A DNA stretch of 64,000 bases from Cognatundibacterium crateris (GTDB lineage: Bacteria; Pseudomonadota; Gammaproteobacteria; Burkholderiales; Burkholderiaceae_D): the NCBI RefSeq assembly GCF_010078235.1, contig NZ_JAABOS010000009.1, positions 1-64,000 of the forward strand. Direction: 5' to 3'. Under the pieces are notes generated by a model. The model was given only the letters and a program-made list of their open reading frames with translations, was not told the DNA's origin and made no database searches. The first letter of the stretch is position 1. Each line of letters starts with the position of its first letter. Of this stretch, positions 46,957 to 58,093 are shown piece by piece. The translations under genes were made by a program, and so were the position numbers.

Positions 46957-47105
46957 CGTATTTCTTCCAGACTGAGGCATCAGCATGGCTGTCATCGGTG
47001 AGCAGCTCACTGCAATACGCCACCAGGTTCTTAGTCGTGCAAATTTTTTCTGATCGCGACTGGCAACTACCGCCGGTCGCAGCTAAGTGCTTAGCGTAGT
47101 AGTTT

Positions 47106-48536
47106 TTAATGCGCCACATCGGACGACGTCGCAGCACGGCTGGCAGGACGCAGCGCTGTCGGGCTGCCTGCACCCAGCAAACTGGCCTGTAATTCCGCAT
47201 CAGCGATCCAGAATTGCTGATTCGCCTGTATCGCCGCCAGCACTCCTTCTATCTGTTCGCGACTGCTGCCCAGCAATTCAAACACGCTGATCAGCATGCC
47301 GTTGTAACGCAGCATATTTTGCTCAGCAATCTGACGTTTTAAAGGCAGCATCACATCACGATGGTGGCGTGCGATCTCGTAACTGCTGTAGTAAGCCGCA
47401 TAGCGTTCACGTAGTTGTGAAGCGCCCTGGCGCAGGCTGTTTTCCAGCTGGTAGCTGGCAGCCAGCGTATCGGCGCGCATCGCATCACGCTGCAACTGCC
47501 CCTGATCAAAAAAAGGCAGACTGATGCTCAGGCCCAGCCCGCGCTTTACCCGTGCCCCCGCCGCAGTGCCGCTTTCTGCTGCAGCGGCAAACACGGTATC
47601 ACGCTTCACACTGAGTTCAATATCGGTCCAGCCTTGCAGCAATTGCAGGCCCTGACGCTGTGCGGCCGTGTGCAGCGCGGCGGCAGCGATGCGCACATCC
47701 AGCCGGTTCTGCAGCAGCTGGCTGGCGATCTGTTCGGGTGCTAAAGGCTGGGCGGGCAAATCCGGCAGATGCGCAGGCAATTGCAAGACCTGCGCCTGAT
47801 CTGCATCCAGGCCCAGTAAGCGCACCAGCGCTTCACGACTGGCCGTTTGCGCCTGTCTGGCTTCTGTCAGTCTGGCTGTCGCATCGGCAGAAAAACTTTG
47901 CTGACGCGCTGCCTGCAAAGCGCTGAAGTTACCGGCAGTACGCATTCTGCGTGCGAGTTCTGCTCCGGCTTCCGCGGCTTCATTGACTTGCTGGGCGTAC
48001 TCCAGACTTTGCTGCGCAGCGACTGCGCGTACCCAGGCCAGCCGCAGCTGGGTGATATGTTGCAGCACTTGCTGACTGAACTGTAATTGTGCCTGCTGCA
48101 ATTGCGCCGCACTGACTTGCTGACGGCGCGGCAGACTTAGCAAGTCCAGCAAACCCACGCTCAGACTGCGCGCAATTTCCAGTTCACCGGCGAGCTGGCT
48201 GCGCTCCAGATTCAGCAATGGATTGGCAATCCGGCCCTGTTGCGCCAGACGGGAACCATCGCCCCAATGCTGCGCCAGCCAGGACTGGATAGCGGGGCTG
48301 TTCCACAAGGCGAGCCGGACTGCATCATGCTGACTCAGCGGCGTACTCAGCAAAGTATCGGCCTGCTGGCGCAAGGCCTGCGCCTGGCTGCTGTCGCGTG
48401 CCAGTTGCAGCTCGCCCTGTGTCTGCTGCGGAAACTGACGGTTCAGTTCGGCCGTCGACTGATCAATAGAGAATCCCGCGCATCCGGCCGTCAACAGCGG
48501 CAGCGCGAGGAGAGAAAAACGGTAAGGAGAAAACAT
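47106..48536 (-). CDS. TolC-family outer-membrane efflux lipoprotein
   Basis: 476 residues from the ATG at 48536. The lipobox LPLLTAGC places the lipidated Cys at 19. Long Gln/Ala/Leu-rich coiled coils follow, in the TolC alpha-barrel pattern, with AVRLALWNSPAIQSWLAQHWG as the first repeat start and SISLPFFDQGQLQRDAMRADTLAASYQLEN in the second. It resembles outer-membrane components found with copper oxidases (CopB/CusC-like position). No RND pump or membrane-fusion gene is present in the window, so it may work with a pump encoded elsewhere. Confidence 0.87.
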   Translation of the reverse strand: MFSPYRFSLLALPLLTAGCAGFSIDQSTAELNRQFPQQTQGELQLARDSSQAQALRQQADTLLSTPLSQHDAVRLALWNSPAIQSWLAQHWGDGSRLAQQGRIANPLLNLERSQLAGELEIARSLSVGLLDLLSLPRRQQVSAAQLQQAQLQFSQQVLQHITQLRLAWVRAVAAQQSLEYAQQVNEAAEAGAELARRMRTAGNFSALQAARQQSFSADATARLTEARQAQTASREALVRLLGLDADQAQVLQLPAHLPDLPAQPLAPEQIASQLLQNRLDVRIAAAALHTAAQRQGLQLLQGWTDIELSVKRDTVFAAAAESGTAAGARVKRGLGLSISLPFFDQGQLQRDAMRADTLAASYQLENSLRQGASQLRERYAAYYSSYEIARHHRDVMLPLKRQIAEQNMLRYNGMLISVFELLGSSREQIEGVLAAIQANQQFWIADAELQASLLGAGSPTALRPASRAATSSDVAH

Positions 48537-48671
48537 ACATTCCCAGTGCAATAAGATAATATCGCGCGCCCGCAGCCCTCAGGCTCAGGACGCAAACCAA
48601 CACACGATCTGGCTACGGCAGGTATTGCCCGAAACCAGGATGCGCATGCTTCAGCGTGTATACGCCGACGT

Positions 48672-49085
48672 TTAGCTGAGGAACCGGGGAGGACGTTCAG
48701 GCAGCGATAACTCGGCTGAATGATAGGCAGGCAAAGGCGCTGCCGCCGCCATGCGTGTTATGGCCAGGCCAGGCGTACTGAGGCCCGCAACGGGCATCAA
48801 CACAGCGATGCAACACAGGGATTTACCCTGGCAGTGATCTGCCTGAGCTTGCTTTAGGGGATGCGGATCAGAGGATGACGTCGTGCCGGCAACGGCTTGT
48901 TCAGGCTGCTCAGACTGATGCATTTGCTCACAATGGGACTCGCTGGCAGGCGACTGTGGCTGAGCGGTTTGCGGCAGTTTGTTATTCTGGACACAGTGCC
49001 ACATGCTGACCGCAGCAAACCCTTGCAAGGGAAGCAGCAGCATCAGCCAGACTAAGATCACGGTGCGCCAGGTAACAGTTTTCAT
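48672..49085 (-). CDS. Cys/His-rich exported protein heading the copper cluster
   Basis: 137 residues. The signal segment is MKTVTWRTVILVWLMLLLPLQGFAA. The mature part has three HC pairs (MWHCVQ, SHCEQMH, DHCQGKSLCC) and many Gln/Ser/Pro residues, then a second hydrophobic stretch. Such small Cys/His proteins often precede copper-resistance genes (CopL- or DUF2946-like), which supports metal binding; I cannot name the family firmly. The TolC-like gene follows after 135 bp. The start is at 49085; the longer frame crosses a palindrome just upstream. Confidence 0.7.
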   Translation of the reverse strand: MKTVTWRTVILVWLMLLLPLQGFAAVSMWHCVQNNKLPQTAQPQSPASESHCEQMHQSEQPEQAVAGTTSSSDPHPLKQAQADHCQGKSLCCIAVLMPVAGLSTPGLAITRMAAAAPLPAYHSAELSLPERPPRFLS

Positions 49086-49095
49086 GGACGAGAAG

Positions 49096-49114
49096 TTACC
49101 ATACTTCAAGGTAA
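49096..49114. promoter_or_regulatory. TTACC-N9-GGTAA palindrome before the copper cluster
   Basis: This is a symmetric site with 5-bp arms and a 9-bp spacer, 11 bp upstream of the first start codon of the cluster. On the coding strand it reads TTACCTTGAAGTATGGTAA, which has the ACCTT/GGT feel of MerR-type (CueR) sites but a different spacing. It would block or remodel initiation if bound. Confidence 0.4.
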
Positions 49115-49148
49115 ATAGCAGAGAAAATGCAGTGAAAATTCCATGCAA

Positions 49149-50402
49149 TCAGTTTTCATCCATGCGCGGCTGCACCTGATTGCGGCCATTGGTCTTGGAA
49201 AAATACAGCCACTGATCCGCTCTTTGCACCAGGCTTTCCACACTATCCTTTTCCTGTTTCTGGGCGACCCCGAAACTGGCGGTAATGCGCAACTGTTTAC
49301 CATCCAGGAGCAATACGGACAGCTCATTCTGTACCGCCAGCCGCATGCGTTCAGCGACCTCCAGTGCTGCATGCAAATCTGTCTCGGGCAGTATCACCAA
49401 AAACTCTTCGCCGCCATAGCGTACCAGCCAGTCAATCTCTGCACGTAATTCCCGCTTCAGGGTCTGTGCAAACGCGATCAACACTGCATCACCGACCGAA
49501 TGCCCATATTGATCATTCACAGATTTAAAAAAATCGATGTCGCAGAACAGCACCGATAATGCGCGCTCATAACGGGTCGCACGCTGCATCTCACGCGGCA
49601 TGCGCTCGTTGAAAAACAGACGGTTATAACAAGAAGTCAAACCATCGGTCACGGATAACTCTTTGAGTGCGCCCATGGCTTTTTCCAGTTGCAATGTACG
49701 CTCAAGAACCAATTCATCCTGATGATGTATGTGTTTTTGTATACTGTTTTGCATAGTACGAAAACCATCCAGCACCAGTCCGATTTCACTATAGCGATGC
49801 CTCGGTTCGAAATCTAATTCCAGTTGAGCGGACAATTGGTTGGCTTGCAAATTCTGCACATACTCTGCCAGCTGATGCATGGGTTTTTCCAGATCACGCC
49901 GCAAAATGGTGGACACTGCCATCAGGATAAATATGCCGAGTACGCTTACCTCGATAGCAACCATCAGTAAGCTGCGTATCAACTCCTGCCGCAATACCGA
50001 TTTATCGATCACCAGTTCCAGTACACCGACATTACCGTTCTGTTCTAATGGTGCAGGGATGTTGCGGATGATACGTTCTGCATTGAAAATTTTTCCTACA
50101 TCGCCGCCAACGAATTGCTGACCTGTACTGGTCTGGATAATCACATAAGTAATATGTGAATTGTCGAGCAAGAGATTAATCTGCTTCTGTATCGCCTGCG
50201 GTTCGATATCCCAGATCGCAACCGATAGTAAAGGCAGATGTGTGGCAGCCACGTCACTGACCATCATATTAAAACTACGCTCTATCGTGCGGTAATTCAG
50301 CCATGCCTGCAAACTGCTAAACAGCAGGATGCAGAGGATCAGCCATTTGAATAAACGACGTAACAATGAGCTTGAAATCGGTTCTAAAACTCTGTCGCTC
50401 AT
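49149..50402 (-). CDS. Membrane diguanylate cyclase (GGDEF)
   Basis: 417 residues. A first membrane helix (about 17-37), a periplasmic sensor region (38-140), a second helix (145-168), a HAMP-like linker with coiled coil (170-245) and a GGDEF domain from KELSVTDGLTSCYNR. The active site is RYGGEEFLVI (GGEEF at 330-334), and the metal-binding Asp lies in FCDIDFFKSVND. At the inhibitory position the sequence is AEID instead of RxxD, so product inhibition is likely absent. Its start overlaps the stop of the binding-protein gene in an ATGA. Confidence 0.93.
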   Translation of the reverse strand: MSDRVLEPISSSLLRRLFKWLILCILLFSSLQAWLNYRTIERSFNMMVSDVAATHLPLLSVAIWDIEPQAIQKQINLLLDNSHITYVIIQTSTGQQFVGGDVGKIFNAERIIRNIPAPLEQNGNVGVLELVIDKSVLRQELIRSLLMVAIEVSVLGIFILMAVSTILRRDLEKPMHQLAEYVQNLQANQLSAQLELDFEPRHRYSEIGLVLDGFRTMQNSIQKHIHHQDELVLERTLQLEKAMGALKELSVTDGLTSCYNRLFFNERMPREMQRATRYERALSVLFCDIDFFKSVNDQYGHSVGDAVLIAFAQTLKRELRAEIDWLVRYGGEEFLVILPETDLHAALEVAERMRLAVQNELSVLLLDGKQLRITASFGVAQKQEKDSVESLVQRADQWLYFSKTNGRNQVQPRMDEN

Positions 50403-51523
50403 TTTTTTTCCTCAGTCTGGTTCATCAATTGCGTAAAACTAAAGTGATAGCTTTTGATGGACGGATTCAACACTTTACTGAATTTCCTGAAGTTCGTTTG
50501 CGCGAAGTTAACGTCCCCGAATAAAAAACGGAATCGGCTCAGATCTTCTTTTGAGAATAAAATGAACATAGACTTGCTCAACTCCATGCCTTCATCCGCA
50601 AAATCTTTTCCATTATGGTAGTCATACAACATCACCAGACTGAAAGCCCCAGTGATGAAATGTCCGCCCGCCAGCGCACTCAGGCTGCCAGATTCCAGTG
50701 CAGTGAAGGCTTCCGCGGATGTATTGATGGCACTGAACAGGGCATCTCTGCCGGGCTTTCCACCCTTAGTACGCCAGCCCTCCATCGCACCAAAGGCCAT
50801 CAGGTCATTGCCGGACCAAATCAGGCGCGCATGCGAATGGCGCAAATACAGCCACTGACTCTGCTCCTGCGCCTTGGCGCGGTTCCACTCGGCATACACC
50901 TCCTGATCAATAACGACGTCACCAGCCTCGCTCACTGCGCGATGCATACCGGCATTCCGCTTCATTGAAGAGGTGGTAGAGCGGTCGCCAGCGATCACCA
51001 GCATATGCAGTTTGCCATCCGGTGCGTTAAGTCTGAAAGCACGCGCTTTGGCAATCAGGCTTTGGGCAGTCAGATAACCCGCTTCTTCTGATTGCGGCTC
51101 CAGGCTCCCGAGCCAGCCCCGGTACAAGCTGCGCGGTAAACCCATACGGCTACGTTCTTTGGGATCTGAGATGCCGCTGAAGGATAAAAAAGTTTTGATA
51201 TGGGCGGCGTCCAGTATCCGTATCAACTCCGGTCCCATTGCATAGTCATTGGACAGAACCACATAGTCAGGCCGGGCGAATCGAGGTCTGGCAGCCAGCT
51301 GGCGTGCAAAAATCAAGGCCTGCAGATGATTACGTTCGGCATACAGCACTTCCAGCTGTATACCCAGGCTGCGTGCTGCAGCCTCCATACTTTGTGTGGC
51401 ATTCACCCAGTAAATCTCATCGGATTTACCCGGATTCAAAAAGGTAACTGTCATCGCCCAGGCCGGGAATACACAACAAGCGCAGCAAATCGACAACAAG
51501 CCAGCAATAACATGCTTCCACAT
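50399..51523 (-). CDS. Periplasmic binding protein-like sensor partner
   Basis: 374 residues with a signal peptide (MWKHVIAGLLSICCACCVFPAWA) and a type I periplasmic-binding fold: TVTFLNPGKSDEIYWVNATQSMEAAARSLGIQLEVLYAERN, PDYVVLSNDYAMGPELI, KLHMLVIAGDRSTTSSMKRNAGMHRAVSE and ARLIWSGNDLMAFGAMEG. These match the sugar/AI-2-type substrate-binding family. No ABC permease or ATPase is nearby. Instead the diguanylate cyclase gene overlaps its stop codon, which suggests that it presents a ligand to the cyclase rather than to a transporter. The ligand is unknown. Confidence 0.87.
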   Translation of the reverse strand: MWKHVIAGLLSICCACCVFPAWAMTVTFLNPGKSDEIYWVNATQSMEAAARSLGIQLEVLYAERNHLQALIFARQLAARPRFARPDYVVLSNDYAMGPELIRILDAAHIKTFLSFSGISDPKERSRMGLPRSLYRGWLGSLEPQSEEAGYLTAQSLIAKARAFRLNAPDGKLHMLVIAGDRSTTSSMKRNAGMHRAVSEAGDVVIDQEVYAEWNRAKAQEQSQWLYLRHSHARLIWSGNDLMAFGAMEGWRTKGGKPGRDALFSAINTSAEAFTALESGSLSALAGGHFITGAFSLVMLYDYHNGKDFADEGMELSKSMFILFSKEDLSRFRFLFGDVNFAQTNFRKFSKVLNPSIKSYHFSFTQLMNQTEEKK

Positions 51524-52219
51524 ACTACATCTCCAAAGTGCTCAAATTGCCACATATTCATCTCAAAATATGGTCAGAACTAATGCAAACAAATATGCGG
51601 AACTGGACACCGTTCCCGTACCTGGCAGCACTGAGCGGTACAGCCACAGAAACAGGTGATACCCCGGATTTGCATTACTCCTGATCGTGCAGTACATGGT
51701 GGACTACACAAATGAGGCACTTTTACCGAATAAAACCAGTTGTCAGTACATAACGGGCCTGACAACTGCTCATCCGGCGGCGTGCCCGACCAGAAAACTG
51801 AGCGGCATGACACACCATTTTTGCTGCAAAAAAATCCCTTACAAGGGCGCTATTTTCGCAATTCCCCGGCAAAAAAAAGCATACTTGACAAAAACTCACA
51901 AATTTATTGCTTTATATAAATACTGCTGCCCTGCGAGTTAAAGCGCTGCCATACTATCTGTGAGCTTACTGCAACGTCGCTACATACCAGTTAAGAATTA
52001 TTTTTCTACTGGAGCGATGTAAAACCGTCTCAATAAGCTGATGGCCTGTCACTTTCCAGTGCGCGCCAGCTTCGCCCTCAGCTCTCAAGAGCGCTGCTAC
52101 CAGTGCTGATAATGCGGTTCTGGCATTCAGCATGACAAGCTGCGCCAGCTATTCGCCCTCAGTTACACCCGCAAGTAACACCTGACTGCTACACTTAATG
52201 CGCGCCCTCAGCGCACGCG
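51524..52219. other. 700-bp intergenic region before katG
   Basis: No gene is supported. The katG-proximal part has a loose direct repeat, GCGCCAGCTTCGCCCTCAG at 52063-52081 and GCGCCAGCTATTCGCCCTCAG at 52142-52162, with a further GCGCGCCCTCAG at 52200-52211. The binding-protein promoter must lie at the other end. Confidence 0.6.
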
Positions 52220-52258
52220 ATAGCAAAAATTAATAGGATTGATATTTTTAATCAAATA
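52220..52258 (+). promoter_or_regulatory. OxyR-like site upstream of katG
   Basis: ATAG at 52220 starts a series of ATAG/TAAT/ATAT/CAAA quarter-sites at 11-bp steps that matches the OxyR ATAG-N7-CTAT pattern at about 11 of 16 positions. It contains the imperfect palindrome TTGATATTTTTAATCAA (52239-52255). The location, about 70-105 bp before the katG start, is right for an activator. OxyR control of katG is established in related bacteria; this site is inferred. Confidence 0.45.
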
Positions 52259-52282
52259 GACCTAAAACCAGCCGGTATCTAG

Positions 52283-54517
<2,235 letters not shown>

Positions 54518-54531
54518 AGCAAGGCTGTAAA

Positions 54532-54572
54532 ACAAAGGCGGATGTCCGTATTCATGGACATCCGCCTTTTGT
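54532..54572 (+). terminator. Terminator after katG
   Basis: AAAGGCGGATGTCC and GGACATCCGCCTTT pair over 14 bp with an 8-nt loop and a short T run. Confidence 0.9.
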
Positions 54573-54658
54573 CATTGTGGCCGAGGCCAGGCAAGCAAAC
54601 AGGTATCAAGACCAGCCAGCGTTTTATCCCATTGATTCCAATATAGGTCAGCTGCGAC

Positions 54659-55021
54659 TCAACTCAGTTCGTTCCAAAGTGGTAGCTGATATTTTTTGCG
54701 GCCATATGCGTAATAGGTCGCCATCCCCAGACCAAAAAAGCCGCCTGCAAAGCAGGCTGCGAGCGGTAAGGAGCCAAATAGCAGCGACTTGCTTGTAGCA
54801 CTAGACAGCCACATAAACAACCACATCAGCAGCCCCCAAAAAATCCCGAAATACACGCCGGACAACACCAACACAGACCAGAACCTGGCGAAATGGGGTA
54901 GCGGACAATCGATACCCAGACGCCAGAGTAAGTGCACGCCGGGTGGCGCGTAACTGGATTTACGCATGCCTGTCGTTTCCAGCAGCCGCAGCGCTGCTTC
55001 ACGCCGGGTCGATGTCATCAT
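54659..55021 (-). CDS. DUF6404 family membrane protein
   Basis: 120 residues. The N-terminal REAALRLLETTGMRKSSYAPPGVHLLWRLGIDCPLPHF is the DUF6404 pattern. Two membrane segments follow (FWSVLVLSGVYFGIFWGLLMWLFMWL and SLPLAACFAGGFFGLGMATYYAYG). The start follows AAGGTGA. Function is unknown. It is the first (most katG-proximal) of a run of small minus-strand accessory genes. Confidence 0.8.
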   Translation of the reverse strand: MMTSTRREAALRLLETTGMRKSSYAPPGVHLLWRLGIDCPLPHFARFWSVLVLSGVYFGIFWGLLMWLFMWLSSATSKSLLFGSLPLAACFAGGFFGLGMATYYAYGRKKYQLPLWNELS

Positions 55022-55158
55022 ATCGGTTCACCTTTCAAAGTTATCTATTCATGCCCGCGACTTCCGCGTGGATGGCATTGGAATGTCAGCTAAAAATGTT
55101 ACCTGAAAAACAAATAAATGGCATGTAAAATATAGACTGAAGATAACAAACAAACTTC

Positions 55159-55563
55159 CTAGCCGCTCTGGGTACGCGGGTCCGGCCCGTTAAGTGTGCC
55201 CTCGCCTGGTGTGATGAACAGTATCGTGCAAGCTGCTTCAACTTTCGCGGTATGCCAGACACCTTTAGGAATCACCAGCACGCTGCCAGTTTGCCGGAAT
55301 TCCACGCACTGCTCTGCGCCGTTCACATACAGGTACAAAGTCGCCGCCCCGGCCAGCAAATACAGCACTTCATCACCATGCGGATGCATTTCCCAGCAGA
55401 CCCAATCTTCGGTAAACCTATGCTGGGAAAGCAGCACACATCCCTGGAATTGCGCAAAGCGCGCATCAAGCTCTTGATACATCGTTGGCGTGTGAGCCAC
55501 GGGTGTGGCAGTCAGTTTCGCATCCAGAACGATGCAGTGTTCATCCAAAGTCATCGCGCACAT
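55159..55563 (-). CDS. Single-domain cupin protein
   Basis: 134 residues with one cupin: EDWVCWEMHPHGDEVLYLLAGAATLYLYVNG supplies the first motif (His, His, Glu) and GSVLVIPKGVWHTAKVEAACTILFITPGEGT the second. The metal ligands are therefore intact. The role could be sugar isomerase-, oxidase- or binding-like. The start lies behind GGGAGG. It probably has its own promoter. Confidence 0.85.
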   Translation of the reverse strand: MCAMTLDEHCIVLDAKLTATPVAHTPTMYQELDARFAQFQGCVLLSQHRFTEDWVCWEMHPHGDEVLYLLAGAATLYLYVNGAEQCVEFRQTGSVLVIPKGVWHTAKVEAACTILFITPGEGTLNGPDPRTQSG

Positions 55564-55614
55564 ACGGCCTCCCTCAACAAAAACCTAGTCAATTTGAAGA
55601 TACTGAAAAACCAG

Positions 55615-56010
55615 TCAGGGTATATGCTCCGCCGCAGCCGGAGGAATCACCCAGCTATGCATGCGTTCTTCATACACGGAAAATTGGGGTGCCGGAAAAG
55701 CCGGATCAGCAAATGCACCGACCGGTATTGCCAGATATTCTTCCAGCCCTTGCGGTTCATAATAGACGGTAGCCCCGCAAGTGGGACAAAAATGAAAGCG
55801 TATAAGCGCGCCCTCATCCGCCACCCGCACATACACCGTCGAAGCCCCGGACAGGACAACTTGCGTACGCAAAAATCTGGCTTGCTGACCAAACACGCTA
55901 CCGGTACGTCGCTGACAAGCCAGGCAATGACAAATCGAGACACGCACCGGCTCACCTGTGACTGTCGCAGTGAGCTGACCACAACTGCATGAAGCAAAAC
56001 CTTGAGTCAT
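55615..56010 (-). CDS. GFA family zinc protein
   Basis: 131 residues of the Gfa/CENP-V fold: SCSCGQLTATVTG, ICHCLACQRRTGSVFGQQARF and FCPTCGATVYYEPQ supply the Cys ligands for the structural and catalytic zinc ions. Family members are annotated as glutathione-dependent formaldehyde-activating-like, but that activity is disputed. It lies 51 bp upstream of the cupin gene on the same strand and may be cotranscribed. The start follows AAGGATA. Confidence 0.9.
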   Translation of the reverse strand: MTQGFASCSCGQLTATVTGEPVRVSICHCLACQRRTGSVFGQQARFLRTQVVLSGASTVYVRVADEGALIRFHFCPTCGATVYYEPQGLEEYLAIPVGAFADPAFPAPQFSVYEERMHSWVIPPAAAEHIP

Positions 56011-56203
56011 AAGTATCCTTCCGGATCTGACAATACATCGGCTTTACGCCAGATGCTTAGGAGAGTAAGTCTGCACCAACCGAACTACGTAGATTGCAGA
56101 CAAGCCGAAAAGCAATTAAATAAAAAATCCAAATCGCCTGGGTGGCAAAAAGCGTGGACTCCGTATCATGCATTATCTTAGGTGGTAAGTTCAAGTAGGC
56201 CAT

Positions 56204-56542
56204 TCATTCCAGCGCCAACAGGCCAGCGACTGCTTGCTCAAGTATTTCGACCAACTCAGAATCCATAAATTTATATTCGTCCGGTATGTCTAAAACATGA
56301 ATGGGCTTGCTATCGAGCAGCCGGGTGAACTCGGCAGCGAGTCTGGATTTATGCTTTTCTTCCATCACCAGGATCACGTCCGCCCAACGTATATCTTCAA
56401 CTGAGACTTTGTGACGTGCGTTCGGACTAGTCCCTGCCGAACGCACGGATAACTTAGGGTGTTTACGCCAGATTTTTTCCGCGGTAGGACTCCGCCATTG
56501 ATTTCTGCTACAGATAAAAAGCACATTTTGTTTTTCGTTCAA
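56204..56542 (-). CDS. Low-molecular-weight protein-tyrosine-phosphatase-like protein
   Basis: 112 residues. NVLFICSRNQWRSPTAEKIW resembles the LMW-PTP P-loop (CxxNxxRSPxAE), and HVLDIPDEYKFMD recalls its DP acid loop. The chain is shorter than classical LMW-PTPs (about 150 residues), and the loop is CSRNQWRS, which departs from CxGNICRS. It probably starts at TTG (56540-56542) behind GAGGAAA, since no ATG is available and the family begins right at this point. The substrate is unknown. Confidence 0.8.
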   Translation of the reverse strand: MNEKQNVLFICSRNQWRSPTAEKIWRKHPKLSVRSAGTSPNARHKVSVEDIRWADVILVMEEKHKSRLAAEFTRLLDSKPIHVLDIPDEYKFMDSELVEILEQAVAGLLALE

Positions 56543-56715
56543 AACTAAGGTTTCCTCGTCTTGTATTATTTGCTTGTCCGTTGTTCGCGGATAATCGATT
56601 CCAGGGTATTGAGCGCAAGTTTAAGCAAACGCATAGTTAGGTTCTTCCATTGCTTTTCTCACGGGAGATCATCTTTTCTGGACGTGCTAACTACCTCACC
56701 TGAAAAATGAAGTAC

Positions 56716-57123
56716 CTAATTAGGAGCAGACTGCTTGCTCACGACGCGCTGCTCTACTATTTTTTCCAGCGTCCAACGTACTGAACTGCCATCGGCTGGT
56801 GGGTTGTTGAGCACAGTTTCTATAATCTGCAGCTGATACTCTGTACCGGGCTGAAAATCAAATCCTTCGATACCAGAATAATGATACTGCCACGGCTGAT
56901 CAGCTTGCTCCCTCACTTGCAGACACTCCATGGGAGCGACACCTGTGCAAGGAACTTTTTGTGCGGCGACATAAACCGTTTTGCGAACACTTTGCGCATT
57001 CGCGGTTTTTGCTAAATCTAATTTTTCCGGCACAAGCTCGTTACGCTGCTTAGTCACACCGGCAGCAATAACAATCAGTAAAACAAACAATAAAACGATA
57101 GCAATGAGCTTGTGGTTTGACAT
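56716..57123 (-). CDS. DUF4377 domain protein
   Basis: 135 residues from the ATG at 57123, behind GGGAT. An N-terminal membrane anchor (LIAIVLLFVLLIVIAAGV) is followed by a DUF4377 domain: TVYVAAQKVPCTGVAPMECLQVRE, WQYHYSGIEGFDFQPGTEYQLQI and PPADGSSVRWTLEKIV. Domain members are periplasmic or surface proteins, some fused to META/HslJ domains; function is unknown. A longer frame extends upstream into the methyltransferase gene and is not convincing. Confidence 0.88.
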   Translation of the reverse strand: MSNHKLIAIVLLFVLLIVIAAGVTKQRNELVPEKLDLAKTANAQSVRKTVYVAAQKVPCTGVAPMECLQVREQADQPWQYHYSGIEGFDFQPGTEYQLQIIETVLNNPPADGSSVRWTLEKIVEQRVVSKQSAPN

Positions 57124-57313
57124 GATTATCCCGTTTTGCAGTTGGCGTAAGCTGAGACCAGCACTTGATTGTACATGCCGACGCGTGATTTCCATGTTTT
57201 GCTTTAGCCACACCGAAACCAGTGTTAGTGCAACCTGAGCTGCGCAATGGCGAAATAAAATTATTCCGGCACCAGTAAGACGCTCAAATTCCTGCTCAAG
57301 CTGAAGGTGATAG

Positions 57314-57898
57314 TCAACTACGGCGCTGCGCATCAAAGTAGTGGTTTTCACCTTCATCAATCAACGTGGCGATAACATGAAAGCCAGCATCATTCAGGGC
57401 GCTCTGATAGCGTGCGCTGCCCAGCGATTGACACATAATGCCGCTGTTTAGATCGGCCCAGCATCCAGTTTCTATTGGCGCAGTGAACAAGAAACGTCCA
57501 CCCGGAACAAGGATGCTCGCAATGCGATTTATCAATGTGATTTGCTCGCTCTCAGGCAGCAAAAATAACAATCCGACCGCAACCACCGCATCGTAGCTGC
57601 GGCCAAAAAAATCGCTGTCCTGAACTTTTTCACAGACAATTGGCACAGAAGGAAAGCGCCGGTGAAATGCATCGACCAGCGTAGGCGAGCTGTCGATAGC
57701 CCACAGTTTGAGATTTGGATGTTGAAGTGCGCTGGTGATGGGATAACCGCCACCACAAGCAAGCTCAATCACTTCCGCGTCTTTTTTCAAGCTACACGCC
57801 CACAGCGCTACAAGCTGCGCACCTATCATTGATCGATCGCGCGCATTTAAAAAAGCATGGGCACTGCGTTCATAAGCAATGGCGGCGTCTGTCAACAT
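57314..57898 (-). CDS. Class I SAM-dependent methyltransferase
   Basis: 194 residues. The SAM-binding motif I is VIELACGGGYPIT near 43-55, motif II is LWAIDSSPTLVDAF, and the post-motif strand is YDAVVAVGLLFLLPESEQITLINRIASILVPGGRFLFTAP. There is no substrate-specific domain. It belongs to the broad Methyltransf_11/25 group. It is followed by a 190-bp gap before the DUF4377 gene. Confidence 0.87.
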   Translation of the reverse strand: MLTDAAIAYERSAHAFLNARDRSMIGAQLVALWACSLKKDAEVIELACGGGYPITSALQHPNLKLWAIDSSPTLVDAFHRRFPSVPIVCEKVQDSDFFGRSYDAVVAVGLLFLLPESEQITLINRIASILVPGGRFLFTAPIETGCWADLNSGIMCQSLGSARYQSALNDAGFHVIATLIDEGENHYFDAQRRS

Positions 57899-58093
57899 AT
57901 GGCGTGCCTAAGGTGCAACCCGGCCAATTGCAGAGAAAACTCTACTTTTAACAGCGGGATAAAATTGAGAATTTTTTGTTTCATACAGAAACTTTGTTTT
58001 CATTTTTGGATTCTTGCTGAGCGATGTGAGCACTGTCCCTATCCGCATGGCTGAACAAGGCCTCAAAAGCCGAAGCCGTATCCTTCCCTATCT

